From: Hyphomicrobiaceae bacterium UBA2767
Lineage (GTDB): Bacteria; Pseudomonadota; Alphaproteobacteria; Rhizobiales; Methyloligellaceae
Direction of reading: 5' to 3'
Assembly: GCA_002352635.1 (NCBI GenBank)
Contig: DEIT01000068.1
Span: 804-12,310, forward strand
Length of the DNA: 11,507 nt
Part shown: piece by piece, positions 1 through 6,029 of the stretch
How the letters are laid out: every line of letters starts with the position of its first letter
Numbering within the stretch: position 1 is the stretch's first letter
Translations under genes and position numbers: made by a program
Notes under the pieces: generated by a model
Told to the model about the DNA's origin: nothing
What the model saw: only the letters and a program-made list of their open reading frames with translations
Databases searched by the model: none

Positions 1-458
1 TTGAGAATTTCTGTAGCAGCGACAACAGGGTCGTGCTCGACTTCACGTCCGCCGAAAAAATGCCGGCCATCAACCTCCATGTTGAGGAGTGCCGCCACTT
101 CGTCAAACCGCGCACTCACTTCAGTCTGGAAAATGGTCTGGCCTGTCGAGAGCACTTCAAACCCGACTTCGAGGGCAGCAGACTTGCTTTCAGACGCCAG
201 GTCGCGGACGCGATCGAGAGACTGCAACATGACATCGAGGCGAATATCGAGCAGCGAGATCGTGTTCGTAAAACCCGTAATTTGAGAAAGTTCCGACCGC
301 ATCGAGAGGACTTGCGTGCGCTGCAGTCCAAGGTCGCCGTAGGTTTGTACTTTCTTTCCTGTTGCCAGCTGGAGCTGCAGATCCGCGAGCGCATCACGCG
401 ATTCAGCAATCGACCTGTTTAGCCCCAGAGTGGGAGATAATACATTTACTGAAGGCAT
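1..458 (-). CDS. flgL: Flagellar hook-associated protein FlgL (hook-filament junction), C-terminus cut by window edge
   Basis: This gene encodes the flagellin-like protein that forms the second junction layer between hook and filament outside the cell. The first 152 codons are visible. The start reads MPSVNVLSPTLGLNRSIAES and leads into a flagellin-type N-terminal coiled coil (LQLQLATGKKVQTYGDLGL, then SMRSELSQITGFTNTISLLD). Near residue 130 comes the flagellin-family turn LNMEVDGRHFFGGRE followed by HDPV. Family members are about 300 residues, so roughly half lies beyond the left edge. The ATG at 458-456 is preceded by AGAGGTG, which overlaps the flgK stop codon; only 10 bases separate the two genes, so translation is probably coupled. 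Its position after flgE and flgK fits FlgL better than a flagellin gene, although the N-terminal domains are homologous. Confidence 0.88.
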   Translation of the reverse strand, partial: MPSVNVLSPTLGLNRSIAESRDALADLQLQLATGKKVQTYGDLGLQRTQVLSMRSELSQITGFTNTISLLDIRLDVMLQSLDRVRDLASESKSAALEVGFEVLSTGQTIFQTEVSARFDEVAALLNMEVDGRHFFGGREVEHDPVVAATEIL

Positions 459-468
459 CTACGCACCT

Positions 469-2349
469 CTAGATCGCAGCGAACAGAACGTCGAACAGCT
501 CATTGGCCACTTGAATAATTCGGGCATTCGCGGCAAATGAATTCTGCAATTCAATGAGCTGAGCCATTTCCTTGTTGATGTCGACTGCCGTGTCATCAGT
601 GAACCGTTCCTGTAGCGCCGTTACGACCACATCCTGAGCCGCCATTTCGCTGATTGCTTGTTCCGCGCGGCCCGTCTGCAAACTGACAATCCGCTGCGCA
701 TAACTGACGATTGACCCACTGAACGGCCCCTGCGTGTTGCCGATCCCGGCGGCGGGGGAGAAGTCGAAGGGTGTGGACTCCAGTCGCTCAAGCAATTCGA
801 GTGGGCGCGTTGAGTCGCCCAACGGGGTCTCGGGCGATGACGCGTAGCGGACAAGCAACTCATTGTCCTGAACGACGGCCGCATTGATCGCAATTCGAGA
901 GGCGAAGCCAAGCTTTTGACCCCCGCCATCAAGACTGCCGGTGTATGGGGTTGACGCGGCGCCACCATCGACGAACAGCGGTAGCTGCGCGCCATCATCC
1001 TGCAGGGAGCTTGACGTAATTGTTGCAGTTATGCCGTTCACGTCCGATGTGCCGGCAAGGCCGTCATCAACGATGCGGAGCGTTGTGCCGGCAGGATTGG
1101 ATGCGACCAGATTAATACCCAAGGCGCCGAGGGCCGTGTTTATGTCGACTGCAGCCCCAGCCGCACCGCCGGCAAAACTGACGCCAATCACCGTATCGTT
1201 CGGATCAGGCGTCGCATCGTTGGACAGGGGCAATTCACTCGGATCCTCGACGCGGATAATCGTGAGCGTCTGCGGTGTGCCGCCTTGGGTATACTCGATC
1301 GTGATCGGGTTGCCCGAGAGCAGCCCGGCCGTATCGATATCGAATCCATCCGGCGGACCTGCGGGTGCCGCCACGCCCTGAACTGACATTGAGGAAAGTG
1401 AGATGGCAAGCGCATGTGCCAGCTCATCCAGTTGCGCCTGGGCTTCAACGAGGATCTCATCTCGCATCTCAATCAAGCCGCCAATCCGGCCTGAATCGAG
1501 AATACCGTTTCTGACCAGATCGATTGAGAATCCGTTGGAGGCATTCAATGTCACAGTGCCGACGCCGCGGTCTGCGGGCACGCCGCTGTAGAGCGACGTG
1601 GCGTTGACATCGCCGCGATGATCAAAACTGAGCTGAACAGCCTGGCCTTCAAGCAAAGCATTTCCACTGCGCGTGAAGATCGACACGACGCCGTTGTCAG
1701 CCTCTTTAATGCGAACGTCCAGATGCTTTGCAATCACATCAATGAACTTGTCGCGCTCGTCGAGGAGATCTGCCGGAGGCGACAGGCCTGCTCCCTGGGT
1801 CCCCAGGGTTTGGTTGATGGTCGCGAGTTGTTGCAGGGCTTCGTTGACTTCATCGACGGCGGCCCCGATCGAATTCTCCGCCAGCTGACGCATTGACTGC
1901 ACGTCGTCGGACAATTGCCGTAGCTGCTGAGCCAGCAATTGCGCGTCACTGACCACGGCCTCTCGCACGGCAAAGTTGTCCGGCGATGCGGTGAGCTCCT
2001 GAAGTGACTGCGCGAACTGGTTCACCAGCGTATCAAGGCCGGTTGGACCACCAGGCGCCCCGAACAACTGATCGATGCTGGTAAGAAAGTCACGTCGCAC
2101 CTCGACGTCGCCCAAGGCGGCCATTTCCGTACGCAACTGCGATTGAACAAATTCATCGATTATGCGACGCGCGTCGAGCGCCCGCACGCCAAGACTGGAA
2201 CTGCCGGCAATGAGGTTTTTCTGCGCGAGCGTTTTGGTCGTGTAGCCCGGCGTATCTGCATTGGCGACGTTGCGCGCAACCACATCCATGCTCGCCTGGG
2301 TTACGGCGAGCCCGGATGAAGCAATACTGAGTATACTGGCTAGTCCCAT
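469..2349 (-). CDS. flgK: Flagellar hook-associated protein 1 FlgK
   Basis: FlgK is the first hook-filament junction protein, exported by the flagellar type III apparatus and assembled on the hook tip. The protein is 626 residues, somewhat longer than the 547 of E. coli. The N-terminus has the rod/hook signature: LSIASSGLAVTQASMDVVARN, then VANADTPGYTTK. The C-terminus (about 590-626) carries the matching amphipathic helix, INKEMAQLIELQNSFAANAR then IIQVANELFDVLF. These two ends form the coiled-coil core; the middle (about 150-560) is the variable, glycine- and threonine-rich exposed region. The ATG at 2349 is the only usable start, because the upstream frame contains no ATG, GTG or TTG before a stop. 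Its ribosome site is weak (GGAAGA about 10 bases upstream), although a perfect AGGAGG lies 63 bases upstream. It is 72 bases from flgE and probably co-transcribed with it. Confidence 0.95.
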   Translation of the reverse strand: MGLASILSIASSGLAVTQASMDVVARNVANADTPGYTTKTLAQKNLIAGSSSLGVRALDARRIIDEFVQSQLRTEMAALGDVEVRRDFLTSIDQLFGAPGGPTGLDTLVNQFAQSLQELTASPDNFAVREAVVSDAQLLAQQLRQLSDDVQSMRQLAENSIGAAVDEVNEALQQLATINQTLGTQGAGLSPPADLLDERDKFIDVIAKHLDVRIKEADNGVVSIFTRSGNALLEGQAVQLSFDHRGDVNATSLYSGVPADRGVGTVTLNASNGFSIDLVRNGILDSGRIGGLIEMRDEILVEAQAQLDELAHALAISLSSMSVQGVAAPAGPPDGFDIDTAGLLSGNPITIEYTQGGTPQTLTIIRVEDPSELPLSNDATPDPNDTVIGVSFAGGAAGAAVDINTALGALGINLVASNPAGTTLRIVDDGLAGTSDVNGITATITSSSLQDDGAQLPLFVDGGAASTPYTGSLDGGGQKLGFASRIAINAAVVQDNELLVRYASSPETPLGDSTRPLELLERLESTPFDFSPAAGIGNTQGPFSGSIVSYAQRIVSLQTGRAEQAISEMAAQDVVVTALQERFTDDTAVDINKEMAQLIELQNSFAANARIIQVANELFDVLFAAI

Positions 2350-2421
2350 CTTATCGGTCTTCCAGAGATGGCCCGGTCCTGCATCTTTGTTATGCGGGGC
2401 TGAGCCTCAAAGCCTCCTGTG

Positions 2422-3795
2422 CTATCGGATCATGTTCAGTGCTTCGCTCACCATCTCATCGGCCGTTGAAATGATCCGCGTATTTGCGGCATAGGCCTGC
2501 TGCGTGACGATCAGTTTGGTGAATTCATCCGCGATGTCCGTGTTCGACCCTTCAAGAGCAGAACCCACCACTGTTCCCAAGGCCCCGATTATCGGAGCGC
2601 CTGAGTCCGAAGTGGCGCGAAATGCGCCGCCATCCGTTTTCGCGAGCCCGCCATCGCCGTTAAAACTGGCCAACGTGATTTCGGCGAGATCGATGGTCCG
2701 GCCATTGGTGTAGCTGGCGACCACGCGCCCCTCTTCGGAGACGGTAATGCCGACAAGCTCACCTGCGGCAAATCCGTTCTGATTGATATCAGTCACCTTC
2801 GCGACACCATTCGTGTCAGCGAACTGGGTGATGCCGTTCGTTCCGTGATCGAGCGTAATATTACCCAGATTGACGCCGTTGACCGTCAGGCCCGTAACCG
2901 TGCTAGACGCGATCGCCGGATTGAGTTGACCGTTTGCAGCAAATGCATAGTCGACGCCTATATTGCGCCAGGCCGGATTTGCACCGGTAGCGGCCGAGTC
3001 CTCCAGATAGAAAAGGTTCCAGTTATCGGTACCGCCGGTGAGTGACGTATCGGTCTTGGCCCAGCGGAACTGAACATTGACGGACGCGCCTGCGGCATCG
3101 AACGCGGTTACCGCACCGCCCGAGATTGAATCGTCGATGAATTGACTGACGTCTGCCGCCTGAACGAATTCATCATTGCCCGCGGTCGGATCGTTCACGT
3201 AGCTGGCAGGGTTCAACAACTCGCTATCGGGAACAGCGGGATCCGCATTTGCTGTCAGAGGATAGCTTGCGAGGTTGGCGCGATAGTCGACTTGACTGGT
3301 CGCACTTGCGGGGAGAAAATCGTTCGATACCCGGATGACCTCCGGAGATGATCCTGACGGATTACCGGTGGTTGCGTCAATCGGCAGACCTTTCAAGAAA
3401 TACCCGGCCGCGTTGACAAGATAGCCGTTCTGATCGAATTCAAAATCGCCGCGGCGGGTGTACAGATCCTCACTGCCAAACACGGGCAAGCCGTCAATCG
3501 TGTCAGTTTGATCCCCAATAATAAAATAGCCGTCGCCATTCACCGCGATATGTGTCGGCACCTCGGAATTGGCGATATCGCCCTGAATTGTATTGGTTGG
3601 CCGCGAAAACGCGTTCACGACACCCAAGGCCTGTTGCCGGGACGGGCTGTCGGGAACAAAGTCGGCGAAGGAAGCATCGCTTCGTTTGTAGCCCGTCGTT
3701 TGAGAGTTAGCGATATTGTCCGAGATTCTCTCCAGGGCGAAGGATTGGGCACGAAGCCCCGTGATCGCCGTGGTCATCGCACCAAAAATACCCAT
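2422..3795 (-). CDS. flgE: Flagellar hook protein FlgE
   Basis: FlgE is the subunit of the flexible hook that joins the rod to the filament. It has 457 residues, within the range of the family (402 in E. coli; longer in Caulobacter). The N-terminus MGIFGAMTTAITGLRAQS followed by ALERISDNIANSQTTGYKR is the standard rod/hook motif. The C-terminus (about 412-457) has the FlgE-type end, EGSNTDIADEFTKLIVTQQ then AYAANTRIISTADEMV. Between them lie beta-rich segments with DGYFIIGD and TRRGDFEFDQNGYLVN blocks typical of the hook D1 and D2 domains. The ATG at 3795 is preceded by GGAGAAG at good spacing. It is the first gene of the flgE-flgK-flgL run and has its own candidate sigma-54 promoter and enhancer set upstream, so it probably belongs to a late flagellar class. 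Confidence 0.95.
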   Translation of the reverse strand: MGIFGAMTTAITGLRAQSFALERISDNIANSQTTGYKRSDASFADFVPDSPSRQQALGVVNAFSRPTNTIQGDIANSEVPTHIAVNGDGYFIIGDQTDTIDGLPVFGSEDLYTRRGDFEFDQNGYLVNAAGYFLKGLPIDATTGNPSGSSPEVIRVSNDFLPASATSQVDYRANLASYPLTANADPAVPDSELLNPASYVNDPTAGNDEFVQAADVSQFIDDSISGGAVTAFDAAGASVNVQFRWAKTDTSLTGGTDNWNLFYLEDSAATGANPAWRNIGVDYAFAANGQLNPAIASSTVTGLTVNGVNLGNITLDHGTNGITQFADTNGVAKVTDINQNGFAAGELVGITVSEEGRVVASYTNGRTIDLAEITLASFNGDGGLAKTDGGAFRATSDSGAPIIGALGTVVGSALEGSNTDIADEFTKLIVTQQAYAANTRIISTADEMVSEALNMIR

Positions 3796-3867
3796 GAAAC
3801 TTCTCCATTACTTATCGACGCGGCCTGTACATTTCGGCCAAACGCAACATGAATCGCGTTACCCACT

Positions 3868-3882
3868 GCAAAGTTAGGGCCA
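3868..3882 (-). promoter_or_regulatory. Sigma-54 (RpoN) -24/-12 promoter for flgE
   Basis: The minus strand reads TGGCCCTAACTTTGC. Against the RpoN consensus TGGCACG-N4-TTGC it matches the invariant GG and GC at exact spacing and the full TTGC, with two mismatches in the -24 block. The predicted start is near 3856, leaving a leader of about 60 bases to the flgE ATG. In Caulobacter the hook operon is known to be sigma-54 dependent, which supports the call. Confidence 0.72.
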
Positions 3883-3898
3883 CTACTCTTTAGTGTTT

Positions 3899-3913
3899 TA
3901 TTTCAAATAGTTA
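3899..3913 (-). promoter_or_regulatory. Candidate IHF-binding site
   Basis: The minus strand reads TAACTATTTGAAATA. Compared with the classical IHF consensus YAACTTNTTGATTTW it matches 11 of the 14 specified positions. It is centred about 50 bp upstream of the predicted flgE start, between the sigma-54 element and the ftr-like palindromes. That is where IHF bends DNA at known sigma-54 flagellar promoters. The surrounding DNA is AT-rich, so a chance match is possible. Confidence 0.4.
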
Positions 3914-3946
3914 GAAAAGATTTTCGATTGAGAGAACCCAAACTTA

Positions 3947-3962
3947 CCGGCAAGAATTGCCG
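3947..3962. promoter_or_regulatory. ftr-like palindrome 1 (putative FlbD enhancer site)
   Basis: CCGGCAAGAATTGCCG contains a perfect inverted repeat, CGGCAA-N3-TTGCCG. It resembles the ftr elements bound by the sigma-54 activator FlbD in Caulobacter. It is centred at about 3955, roughly 99 bp upstream of the predicted flgE start, the usual distance for such enhancers. Identification rests on pattern and position only. Confidence 0.65.
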
Positions 3963-3966
3963 TATG

Positions 3967-3982
3967 CGGCAAGGTTTGCCCG
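3967..3982. promoter_or_regulatory. ftr-like palindrome 2 (putative FlbD enhancer site)
   Basis: CGGCAAGGTTTGCCCG repeats the same half-sites (CGGCAA-N3-TTGCC) with one imperfect outer base. Its centre is 19 bp from that of the first palindrome, about two helical turns, so bound dimers would lie on the same face of the DNA. Two tandem ftr sites are common at Caulobacter flagellar promoters. Confidence 0.6.
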
Positions 3983-4050
3983 CAACATAGCGCTGCGCCC
4001 GAAGACCCAGGCGACTGCCCACACCCGCCTATGGTGAACAGAATATGAAC

Positions 4051-4065
4051 GGGTCCTTCAATTGC
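4051..4065 (+). promoter_or_regulatory. Weak sigma-54-like element facing the small membrane-protein genes
   Basis: GGGTCCTTCAATTGC keeps the essential GG at -24 and TTGC at -12 in exact register but lacks much of the rest of the -24 block. The predicted start is near 4077, 46 bases before the ATG at 4123. The two ftr-like palindromes would lie at about -103 and -122, a near mirror image of the flgE arrangement. That symmetry is the main reason for listing it; the sequence match alone is weak. Confidence 0.33.
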
Positions 4066-4122
4066 GGTTCAAGGCCGTTTTCCTACCCTTCGAACACTGA
4101 AATTCGCAGGGAGCACAAAAAA

Positions 4123-4236
4123 ATGATCGCTTCAGGGAACAAGTTGACGAGTGGAGATTTCTTCAAGGGATTGGCGTTGACGGGATTGATCTACGCCGTA
4201 TTGGCGCTGGCTTGCCTTCTGACGGTGTCTCTTTAG
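4123..4236 (+). CDS. Small single-pass membrane protein, 37 residues
   Basis: The predicted product begins MIASGNKLTSGDFFKG and then runs into one hydrophobic helix, LALTGLIYAVLALACLLTVS, ending two residues before or at the stop. It should be an inner-membrane protein with a short, positively charged cytoplasmic N-terminus. The ATG at 4123 was chosen because GGGAG lies nine bases upstream. A longer reading from 4045 would add 26 residues without a visible ribosome site. The motif DFFKG before the helix is echoed as DFERG in the next small gene, suggesting a related pair. It faces away from flgE across a shared control region. I do not recognise the family. Its small size leaves some doubt that it is translated. 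Confidence 0.6.
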   Translation: MIASGNKLTSGDFFKGLALTGLIYAVLALACLLTVSL

Positions 4237-4246
4237 GGAAAAACTC

Positions 4247-4258
4247 GCGGAATTCCGC
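4247..4258. repeat. Perfect 12-bp palindrome
   Basis: GCGGAATTCCGC is its own reverse complement. It begins 11 bases after the stop of the first small gene. With no loop it is unlikely to form an RNA hairpin and has no following T-tract, so it is not a terminator. It could be a protein-binding site or chance. Confidence 0.3.
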
Positions 4259-4281
4259 CAAATATTTCCAGGGTGCCGGGC

Positions 4282-4309
4282 TTGAACTGAGAAAGAATGC
4301 GCCTACATA
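4282..4309 (+). promoter_or_regulatory. Possible housekeeping promoter for the 30-residue gene
   Basis: TTGAAC at 4282-4287 and TACATA at 4304-4309 are separated by 16 bases and match the vegetative consensus moderately. The predicted start falls at about 4316-4318, directly next to the CtrA box. If the promoter is real, CtrA binding there would be expected to repress rather than activate. Confidence 0.27.
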
Positions 4310-4319
4310 AGAGTCACGG

Positions 4320-4335
4320 TTAACAAAGTGTTAAC
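4320..4335 (+). promoter_or_regulatory. CtrA-binding box (TTAA-N7-TTAAC)
   Basis: TTAACAAAGTGTTAAC matches the full CtrA consensus TTAA-N7-TTAAC with no mismatch. CtrA is the cell-cycle response regulator of many alphaproteobacteria, controlling flagellar, division and polar genes. The box ends 32 bases before the ATG of the 30-residue gene, so it is well placed to control it. No other perfect full box was seen in the upstream non-coding DNA of this window. Confidence 0.68.
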
Positions 4336-4367
4336 CAGTAACGAACGGGAAACCGAGGGAGGGTCAC

Positions 4368-4460
4368 ATGGCCCAGGATTTTGAGCGCGGAATCATGGCG
4401 TTGGCATTGTTGTTTAGCGCCGTTGTAAGCATCACCGTTATTTCGACGCTGATAGCCTAA
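4368..4460 (+). CDS. Small single-pass membrane protein, 30 residues, downstream of a CtrA box
   Basis: The reading frame begins MAQDFERGIMALALLFSAVV and ends with SITVISTLIA. A charged N-terminus of seven residues is followed by a single hydrophobic helix that fills the rest of the protein. A strong ribosome site, GAGGGAGG, lies six bases before the ATG, which argues for real translation despite the size. It shares the DF-x-(K/R)-G-(L/I) motif and overall design with the 37-residue protein encoded 131 bases upstream. A perfect CtrA box precedes it and a nested inverted repeat begins right after its stop. The family is not recognised. By design it could be a small regulatory or stabilising subunit of a membrane complex, but this is inference. 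Confidence 0.62.
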   Translation: MAQDFERGIMALALLFSAVVSITVISTLIA

Positions 4461-4522
4461 CAGACCAGACAGGAAACCGTTGCACGCCCGTTTTTCGTCC
4501 ATTGCAACACGCGTATGGTCTG
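4461..4522 (+). repeat. Nested inverted repeat between the 30-residue gene and ycjX
   Basis: Outer arms CAGACCA (4461-4467) and TGGTCTG (4516-4522) are perfect complements, and inside them GTTGCA (4479-4484) pairs with TGCAAC (4503-4508). The result is a two-step stem with an 18-base apical loop. It starts at the base after the small gene's stop codon. There is no T-run after the outer arm, so it is not a standard intrinsic terminator. It may stabilise the 3' end of a short transcript or form part of the ycjX leader. Confidence 0.4.
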
Positions 4523-4583
4523 AGTGCTCAGATTTATTGAACCTATCCAAATTTAGCGTGAGGTCTTCTTGAAGGCCTCCGAC

Positions 4584-6029
4584 ATGACGGACGCCGCCGC
4601 CGATGTTCTGCGCAATGTCGGCGCGTTTGCGCACGACATTGTCAGCCCTACCGTACGGCTTGGCGTCACCGGTCTCTCGCGCGCCGGCAAGACGGTTTTC
4701 ATCACGTCCCTCATTCACAATCTCTTGGCCGGAGGACGCCTTCCCTTTTTTGATCCTGTTGCTCAGGGACGCCTGCGCCGCGTCTACCTGGAACCGCAAC
4801 CCGATGACGATGTTCCGCGCTTCGATTATGAGCGTCATTTGGCGGATCTGCTCGGCTCTCCGCCCAGTTGGCCCGAAAGCACCCGCCGTTTGAGCCAGCT
4901 TCGCCTCACGCTTGAATTCTCACCGTCCGGCTTTCTCGACCGCACCCTCGGACGGGACAAGCTGCACGTGGATATTGTCGACTACCCCGGAGAATGGCTG
5001 CTTGATCTGCCACTTTTGAATCAGTCTTATGAGGCCTGGTCCGAACGCGAGGTTGAGATGAGCCGCGAACCGAACCGAATGGCCATCTCGCGCGACCTGC
5101 AGACACTTCTCGAAACACTGGACCCGCTCGCAGAAGCGAATGAGCATGACGCGAAACGTACCGCAGATGAATTCACGAAATACCTGCGCAAATGCCGGGA
5201 AAATGGCGACACAGCAATTGTTCCGCCAGGCCGCTTCCTCATGCCCGGTGAGCTTGAAGGGTCGCCCGCGCTCACCTTCGCTCCGCTTATCCTGCCCGAC
5301 AACACGCATGCTCCGCGTGGTTCACTGTGGGGTATGATGGAACGGCGTTACGAAGCCTACAAATCGCATGTCGTAAAGCCATTCTTCCGGGATCATTTTG
5401 CCCGGCTCGACCGGCAAATCGTACTTGTGGATGCGCTGACGGCGCTGAACGGCGGGCGGGACACGCTGCACGATCTTGAACGCGCCCTTACAGATATCCT
5501 GAAATGCTTCCGCCCTGGCGCAAACAGCTGGCTGTCCACAGTCCTTTACCCCCGCATCGACCGTATTCTGTTCGCCGCAACCAAAGCAGATCATCTGCAT
5601 CACACCAGCCATGATCGGCTTGAGAGGATTGTCAGGCGCATCCTGCATCGTGCAATTGAACGTGCCGATTTTGCCGGCGCGGAAGTTGACGTGGTCGCGC
5701 TCGCAGCTGTTCGTGCAACCCGGGAAGGTGAAGCGACCGTCCTTGGTGAAAAACTTCCCTGTATTTTCGGTTATCCGCTTGCAGGCGAGAAAATCGGATC
5801 CCGCACCTTCGATGGCACCGAAGAATACGGAATCTTTCCTGGTGACCTTCCAAAAGATGCAGATGAGCTTGATGCGTATTTCGAGAACAAGGCAGACGAC
5901 AATCAGATCAAAGTCATAGGGTTCCGACCGCCAAATGTGCCCAGGCGCGATATTGAATTGCCTGTAGCATTGCCGCATATCCGCCTGGATCGCGCTCTCA
6001 ACTTCCTGCTTGGAGATCGGATGACGTGA
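4584..6029 (+). CDS. ycjX: YcjX family P-loop NTPase (DUF463)
   Basis: YcjX is a GTPase-like stress protein whose gene usually lies beside ycjF; in E. coli the pair sits next to the phage-shock genes and is heat-inducible. The exact biochemical role is not established. The product is 481 residues, the family's normal size. Walker A is GLSRAGKT (30-37), the switch-like motif DYPGEW is at 133-138, and TKAD (333-336) corresponds to the NKxD base-recognition motif of GTPases. Residues 49-56 (GRLPFFDP) also fit the family. The ATG at 4584 was chosen. A TTG at 4569, five bases after GAGG, would add five residues and is a real alternative. The gene overlaps ycjF by four bases. A long open frame on the opposite strand appears to be a by-product of codon bias. 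Confidence 0.92.
   Translation: MTDAAADVLRNVGAFAHDIVSPTVRLGVTGLSRAGKTVFITSLIHNLLAGGRLPFFDPVAQGRLRRVYLEPQPDDDVPRFDYERHLADLLGSPPSWPESTRRLSQLRLTLEFSPSGFLDRTLGRDKLHVDIVDYPGEWLLDLPLLNQSYEAWSEREVEMSREPNRMAISRDLQTLLETLDPLAEANEHDAKRTADEFTKYLRKCRENGDTAIVPPGRFLMPGELEGSPALTFAPLILPDNTHAPRGSLWGMMERRYEAYKSHVVKPFFRDHFARLDRQIVLVDALTALNGGRDTLHDLERALTDILKCFRPGANSWLSTVLYPRIDRILFAATKADHLHHTSHDRLERIVRRILHRAIERADFAGAEVDVVALAAVRATREGEATVLGEKLPCIFGYPLAGEKIGSRTFDGTEEYGIFPGDLPKDADELDAYFENKADDNQIKVIGFRPPNVPRRDIELPVALPHIRLDRALNFLLGDRMT

Larger units (their letters stand above)
3796..4122. other. Divergent intergenic control region between flgE and the first small membrane-protein gene
   Basis: These 327 bases contain no convincing gene. 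They are AT-rich at 3881-3930, unlike the coding DNA on either side. From left to right they hold a sigma-54-like promoter facing flgE, an IHF-like site, two palindromes resembling Caulobacter ftr (FlbD-binding) elements, and a weaker sigma-54-like element facing right. The predicted transcription starts (about 3856 on the minus strand and about 4077 on the plus strand) are nearly symmetrical about the palindrome pair, which suggests one shared enhancer. The individual sites are described separately. Confidence 0.6.

Noticed and set aside
941..1381. A 146-codon plus-strand frame inside flgK
   Set aside because: It is antisense to the variable middle of flgK, of low complexity, and has no independent evidence.
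4045..4122. Longer N-terminus for the 37-residue protein starting at ATG 4045
   Set aside because: No ribosome site precedes that ATG, it would overlap the weak sigma-54-like element, and the ATG at 4123 has GGGAG at good spacing.
4519..4547. Possible heat-shock (RpoH-type) promoter before ycjX
   Set aside because: CCTATC fits a -10 of the alphaproteobacterial type, but no convincing CTTGAA-like -35 lies at proper spacing; the idea came mainly from E. coli ycjX being heat-inducible.
4320..4838. A 172-codon minus-strand open frame across the CtrA box and the start of ycjX
   Set aside because: It runs antisense to two better-supported genes and has no recognisable motif or suitable ribosome site.
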